Under the pieces are notes generated by a model, which saw nothing but the letters and a program-made list of their open reading frames with translations, was not told the DNA's origin and did not search any database. Shown here one piece after another: positions 2,952-5,946 of a DNA stretch of 5,946 nucleotides. Numbering within the stretch: position 1 is the stretch's first letter; each line of letters starts with the position of its first letter. The position numbers were made by a program, and so were the translations under genes. Source of the DNA: Aquabacterium sp. (GTDB lineage: Bacteria; Pseudomonadota; Gammaproteobacteria; Burkholderiales; Burkholderiaceae_C); NCBI GenBank assembly GCA_017989885.1, contig JAGNPA010000129.1, positions 1 to 5,946 of the forward strand, read 5' to 3'.

Positions 2952-5946
2952 CGCTCAATGCAAACCGTTGGCATGTCATTTCCGAGTCCAACTTTGCATG
3001 GGAACGCGAAGCACTCGAATGGCTCCGAACCCATCTGCCCGACCGTGACCCCTGGCATGTTTGGACCAACTTCGAGTTCATTGACGACGAAGGCAAGGTC
3101 AACGAGGTGGACGCCCTGGTGTTGTCACCGGCGGGCCTCTTCCTGGTCGAGATTAAAAGCCGCCCCGGCGTGCTGCGCGGCGACGCGCACAGCTGGACCT
3201 GGACCACGGATGGCCGCAGCTCCACCTACGACAACCCGCTGATTCTTGCGAACCGCAAGGCCAAGCGCCTGGCCAGCCTGCTGCGGCGCCAGTCGGCCAT
3301 CATGAAGGCGAAGGTGAGGTTGCCCTTTGTGGAGCCAGCCATCTTTCTCTCATCCTCCAGCCTGGCATGCAAGTTGGAGGGGCTGGCCAAGTCCGCCACC
3401 TATCAACATGGGCGACCGGGTTCGTTGGACGACCCGGGAATTGTGGGCGCCCTCAGTAATGGCATCACCGTCCAGGGCATCGCACCGGTGGACGCTACGC
3501 AAGCGCGCGCCATTGGCAGGGCGGTGATTGAGGCGGGTATACGACCCTCCAACAAGCACCGCCAGGTCGGCGATTACAAGCTGACAAGGCTCGCGGCTGA
3601 AGGGGAGGGCTTTCAGGATTGGGATGCTGGCCATGTCAGCGTCGACACCATTCAACGCCGCGTGCGCATCTACACCGTGGCTTCGGCGTCCACGCCAGAG
3701 GTCCGCGCGGCCCGCCTGCGCCAGGCGCGTCGCGAGTTCGAAGTGCTCGAAGGCATTGACCACCCGGGCATCCTGCGCGTCAACGACCTGAAAGAAACTG
3801 AACTCGGCCCGGCGCTGATCTTCGACCACGACCCGAAGGCCGTGCGCCTGGACCACTTGCTGCACGAAAAAGGCAAGACGCTTACCGTTACCCAGCGCTT
3901 GCAGATGGTCCGCGACATTGCCGAGACGTTGAAGTACGCGCATTCCAAGCGGCTCTACCACCGCGCCCTGGGGCCGCAGAGCATCCTGGTGCATGGCGTG
4001 GACACTGGCGCGCTGCATCTGCGACTGATGAACTGGCAAACAGCATCGCGCAACGTGGGTAGCTCCGCCTCACCCAACACCGTGCACCGCACCACCGGCA
4101 CGCGCCACGTAGAAGACTATGTCGAAGACCCGGGCCTGCTCTACCTGGCGCCCGAAACCACCCGGGCCGACCCCTCCCAAGGTGCCAGCCTGGACGTGTT
4201 CTCGCTCGGCTGCATTGCCTTCTACATCTTTACGAGTCAGCCTCCGGCAGAGTCCACGCTGGAGTTGTCCGAAAAACTGCGCGCAGGGCAGGGCCTTCGC
4301 CTGTCAGACACCCTCGATGGCTGCGGCGCCCGCACGCAAGAGCTGATCCAGTTCGCCACTGCGCCCGACCTGCTGGCGCGCTACGACACCATCCAAGGAT
4401 TCCTCGACGACCTCGATCTGGTGGAGGACGAACTCACCACGCCCGACCCCGAAGCCACGGTAGACCCCAGCATCGCCAGCACCGGCGACCGACTCGAAGG
4501 CGGGTTCACCGTTATCAAACGCGCGGGGCGTGGATCTTCTTGCGACGCCCTGCTGGTACGCCGCGACGGCAGCGATGAAGAAAGCGTGCTCAAAGTCGCT
4601 ATCGATATCGGTCACAACGAGCGCCTCCTGGCCGAGGGCGAGGTACTGGCCCGCCTGCACCACCACAACATCGTTGCCCACCGCGAGACCCTCACCGTCG
4701 CTGGCCGCACCGCGCTACTGCTCAAAAGTGCGGGTGACAAAAACCTTGCGCAAAAGCTCAAGCAAGAAGGCCGTCTGTCGCTCGACATGCTGCAACGCTT
4801 TGGCGAAGAGCTGATCGAAGCCGTTAACCACCTTGAAGCCGAAGGCGTTGCCCACCGCGACATCAAGCCTGAAAACATCGGCATTGCAGAAAACCGCAAC
4901 AAAAAGCTGCAACTGGTTCTGTTCGACTTCTCGCTGTGCCGCACCCCGGCTGACAACATCACGGCCGGCACCCACCCTTACCTTGACCCCTTCCTGTCCC
5001 TGCGCAAACCGCCGCGTTGGGACTTGTATGCCGAGCGCTTTGCCCTGGCCGTCACGCTCTACGAAATGGCCGTAGGCCAGCCCCCGGTGTGGGGCGATGG
5101 CCAGACCTCGCCCGCCATGCTTGACGTCGAAGCCACCATCGAGAAAGACGTATTCGACCCCGTCACGCGCGAAGGCTTCACCCGCTTTTTTGAAAAGTCC
5201 CTCAAGCGCGACTACCGCGAGCGGTTCGACAACGCCGAAGACATGCTCCGCGCCTGGCGCGCCATTTTTACGGCACGCCAGACAGCTCACCCCAGCGACA
5301 CCACGCCCGCCAGTGGCCTTGCTGCCATTGCCCCCACGGCCAGCCCGCAGACCACCATGGCCGAGCTGGGCTACACCCTCGAAGCCCAAGACGTGCTGGA
5401 GCGCATGGGCGTGCACAACGCCCGCCAATTGCTGGCGGTAGACCGCATCAAGTTCCGCTACCTCAAGGGCGTGGGCGACAAAATCCGCAAGGAGATCCGC
5501 CTCACAGCCAAAGAACTGGCCCGCCTGCGGCCCGACCTCACCCAAGGCCGCAGCATCGCGCACGATGCTGACGACGAGGCCGACCGCGCCGTCAGCATCG
5601 ACGCGCTGGCCAGCCAGCTGCTGCCCCGCCGCCCCGCAGGCGATGACCGCCCTGAAGAGGCAGCCCTGGCCTACTACTTGGGCCTGGACGACGCCGTCAA
5701 AGCCGGTGCCTGGCCCAGCCTGGGCGACGCCGCCCAGGCGGGCGAAGTCGAACGTGCCACCCTCACCGTCACCCTGGTCAAAGCCCGCGAGCGTTGGCTC
5801 AAAAACCCTGCCTTTACCGAACTGCGGCTCCAGCTAGACACCCTGGTGCGCAGCCAAGGCCAGGTGATGAGTGCGCAAGAGGGCGCCCTGGCCCTGCTGG
5901 CCCTGCGCGGCTGCGCCTCGCAAGACGAAGCCGAGCGCCTGCGCCT
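2948..5946 (+). CDS. pglW: BREX type 2 serine/threonine kinase PglW (NERD, two kinase-like domains, HhH), 3' partial
   Basis: One uninterrupted frame of 999 codons runs off the window; PglW proteins are usually longer (roughly 1,300-1,500 aa). The GTG start follows AGGAG (2937-2941) by six bases and overlaps the preceding stop as GTGA. Residues 8-140 are a NERD domain with WEREALEWL (18-26), D55 and E68-I-K70, a nuclease-like D/ExK set. Residues about 208-496 are a kinase fold with HRD replaced by H338-R-A340 and MNW (361-363) where DFG is expected, so it is probably a pseudokinase. Residues about 513-775 are a second kinase: glycine-rich GRGSS, K549 in VLKVA, HRDIKPEN at 636-643, and DFS at 660-662 in place of DFG. 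Residues about 804-862 hold a helix-hairpin-helix with LKGVGDKI. In Pgl/BREX systems PglW acts with the PglX methyltransferase, PglY and PglZ to restrict phage. The related MADS defence kinase MAD6 is an alternative, but the N-terminus and the small HTH directly before it favour PglW. The rest of the operon would lie to the right. Confidence 0.85.
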   Translation, partial: MTLNANRWHVISESNFAWEREALEWLRTHLPDRDPWHVWTNFEFIDDEGKVNEVDALVLSPAGLFLVEIKSRPGVLRGDAHSWTWTTDGRSSTYDNPLILANRKAKRLASLLRRQSAIMKAKVRLPFVEPAIFLSSSSLACKLEGLAKSATYQHGRPGSLDDPGIVGALSNGITVQGIAPVDATQARAIGRAVIEAGIRPSNKHRQVGDYKLTRLAAEGEGFQDWDAGHVSVDTIQRRVRIYTVASASTPEVRAARLRQARREFEVLEGIDHPGILRVNDLKETELGPALIFDHDPKAVRLDHLLHEKGKTLTVTQRLQMVRDIAETLKYAHSKRLYHRALGPQSILVHGVDTGALHLRLMNWQTASRNVGSSASPNTVHRTTGTRHVEDYVEDPGLLYLAPETTRADPSQGASLDVFSLGCIAFYIFTSQPPAESTLELSEKLRAGQGLRLSDTLDGCGARTQELIQFATAPDLLARYDTIQGFLDDLDLVEDELTTPDPEATVDPSIASTGDRLEGGFTVIKRAGRGSSCDALLVRRDGSDEESVLKVAIDIGHNERLLAEGEVLARLHHHNIVAHRETLTVAGRTALLLKSAGDKNLAQKLKQEGRLSLDMLQRFGEELIEAVNHLEAEGVAHRDIKPENIGIAENRNKKLQLVLFDFSLCRTPADNITAGTHPYLDPFLSLRKPPRWDLYAERFALAVTLYEMAVGQPPVWGDGQTSPAMLDVEATIEKDVFDPVTREGFTRFFEKSLKRDYRERFDNAEDMLRAWRAIFTARQTAHPSDTTPASGLAAIAPTASPQTTMAELGYTLEAQDVLERMGVHNARQLLAVDRIKFRYLKGVGDKIRKEIRLTAKELARLRPDLTQGRSIAHDADDEADRAVSIDALASQLLPRRPAGDDRPEEAALAYYLGLDDAVKAGAWPSLGDAAQAGEVERATLTVTLVKARERWLKNPAFTELRLQLDTLVRSQGQVMSAQEGALALLALRGCASQDEAERLR

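Noticed and set aside
3350..4039. 229-codon open frame on the minus strand
   Set aside because: It lies wholly inside the pglW frame, which has clear kinase and NERD motifs. It is an antisense shadow produced by GC-rich codons.
4715..5563. 282-codon open frame on the minus strand
   Set aside because: It is antisense to the second kinase domain of pglW, lacks recognisable motifs, and is a codon-bias shadow.
1..5946. CRISPR array, tRNA, rRNA or insertion-sequence ends
   Set aside because: I saw no regularly spaced repeats, no cloverleaf-like sequence, and no transposase or terminal inverted repeats.

Overview
The window is GC-rich (roughly 60%), with codons ending mostly in C or G and small overlapping genes. 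It looks like a proteobacterial chromosome, most likely a beta-proteobacterium of the Comamonadaceae/Burkholderiales type. That assignment is an impression from composition and protein style and was not tested. The content is typical of an accessory 'defence island': a broken SMC-like ATPase, three small helix-turn-helix regulators, an orphan toxin-partner gene, and the start of a phage-defence operon.

Layout. 1-86: short leader with a ribosome binding site. 87-1063 (+): the N-terminal quarter or so of a large SMC/Rad50-like P-loop ATPase, frameshifted near 416-419 and cut off at about 1060. 1062-1124: dense regulatory DNA (copy 1 of a 16-bp repeat, an 8-bp inverted repeat, and a 17-bp palindrome over a start codon). 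1116-1415 (+): an XRE-type regulator. 1412-1852 (-): an unrecognised 146-aa gene, convergent with the regulator and overlapping its stop codon. 1853-1929: divergent intergenic region with copy 2 of the 16-bp repeat. 1930-2517 (+): a mobile mystery protein A homologue whose usual Fic-family partner is absent. 2518-2729: intergenic region ending in a good sigma70-type promoter overlaid by an inverted repeat. 2730-2951 (+): a 73-aa HTH regulator. 2948-5946 (+, runs off the window): one very long open frame encoding a NERD domain, two kinase-like domains and a helix-hairpin-helix. This is the architecture of PglW, the serine/threonine kinase of type 2 BREX (Pgl) phage-defence systems.

How it fits together. 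The 73-aa regulator and pglW overlap by four bases and share one promoter, so they look like the start of a BREX type 2 operon with its own autoregulator. The other BREX genes (pglX, pglY, pglZ, brxD and others) would be expected beyond the right edge. The left half looks like a graveyard and landing zone of older defence or mobile modules. The same 16-bp operator-like word sits about 40 bp upstream of both the XRE regulator and the mobile mystery A gene, so one regulator may control both. The same repeats also bracket an 810-bp two-gene segment, so a recombination origin is possible as well.
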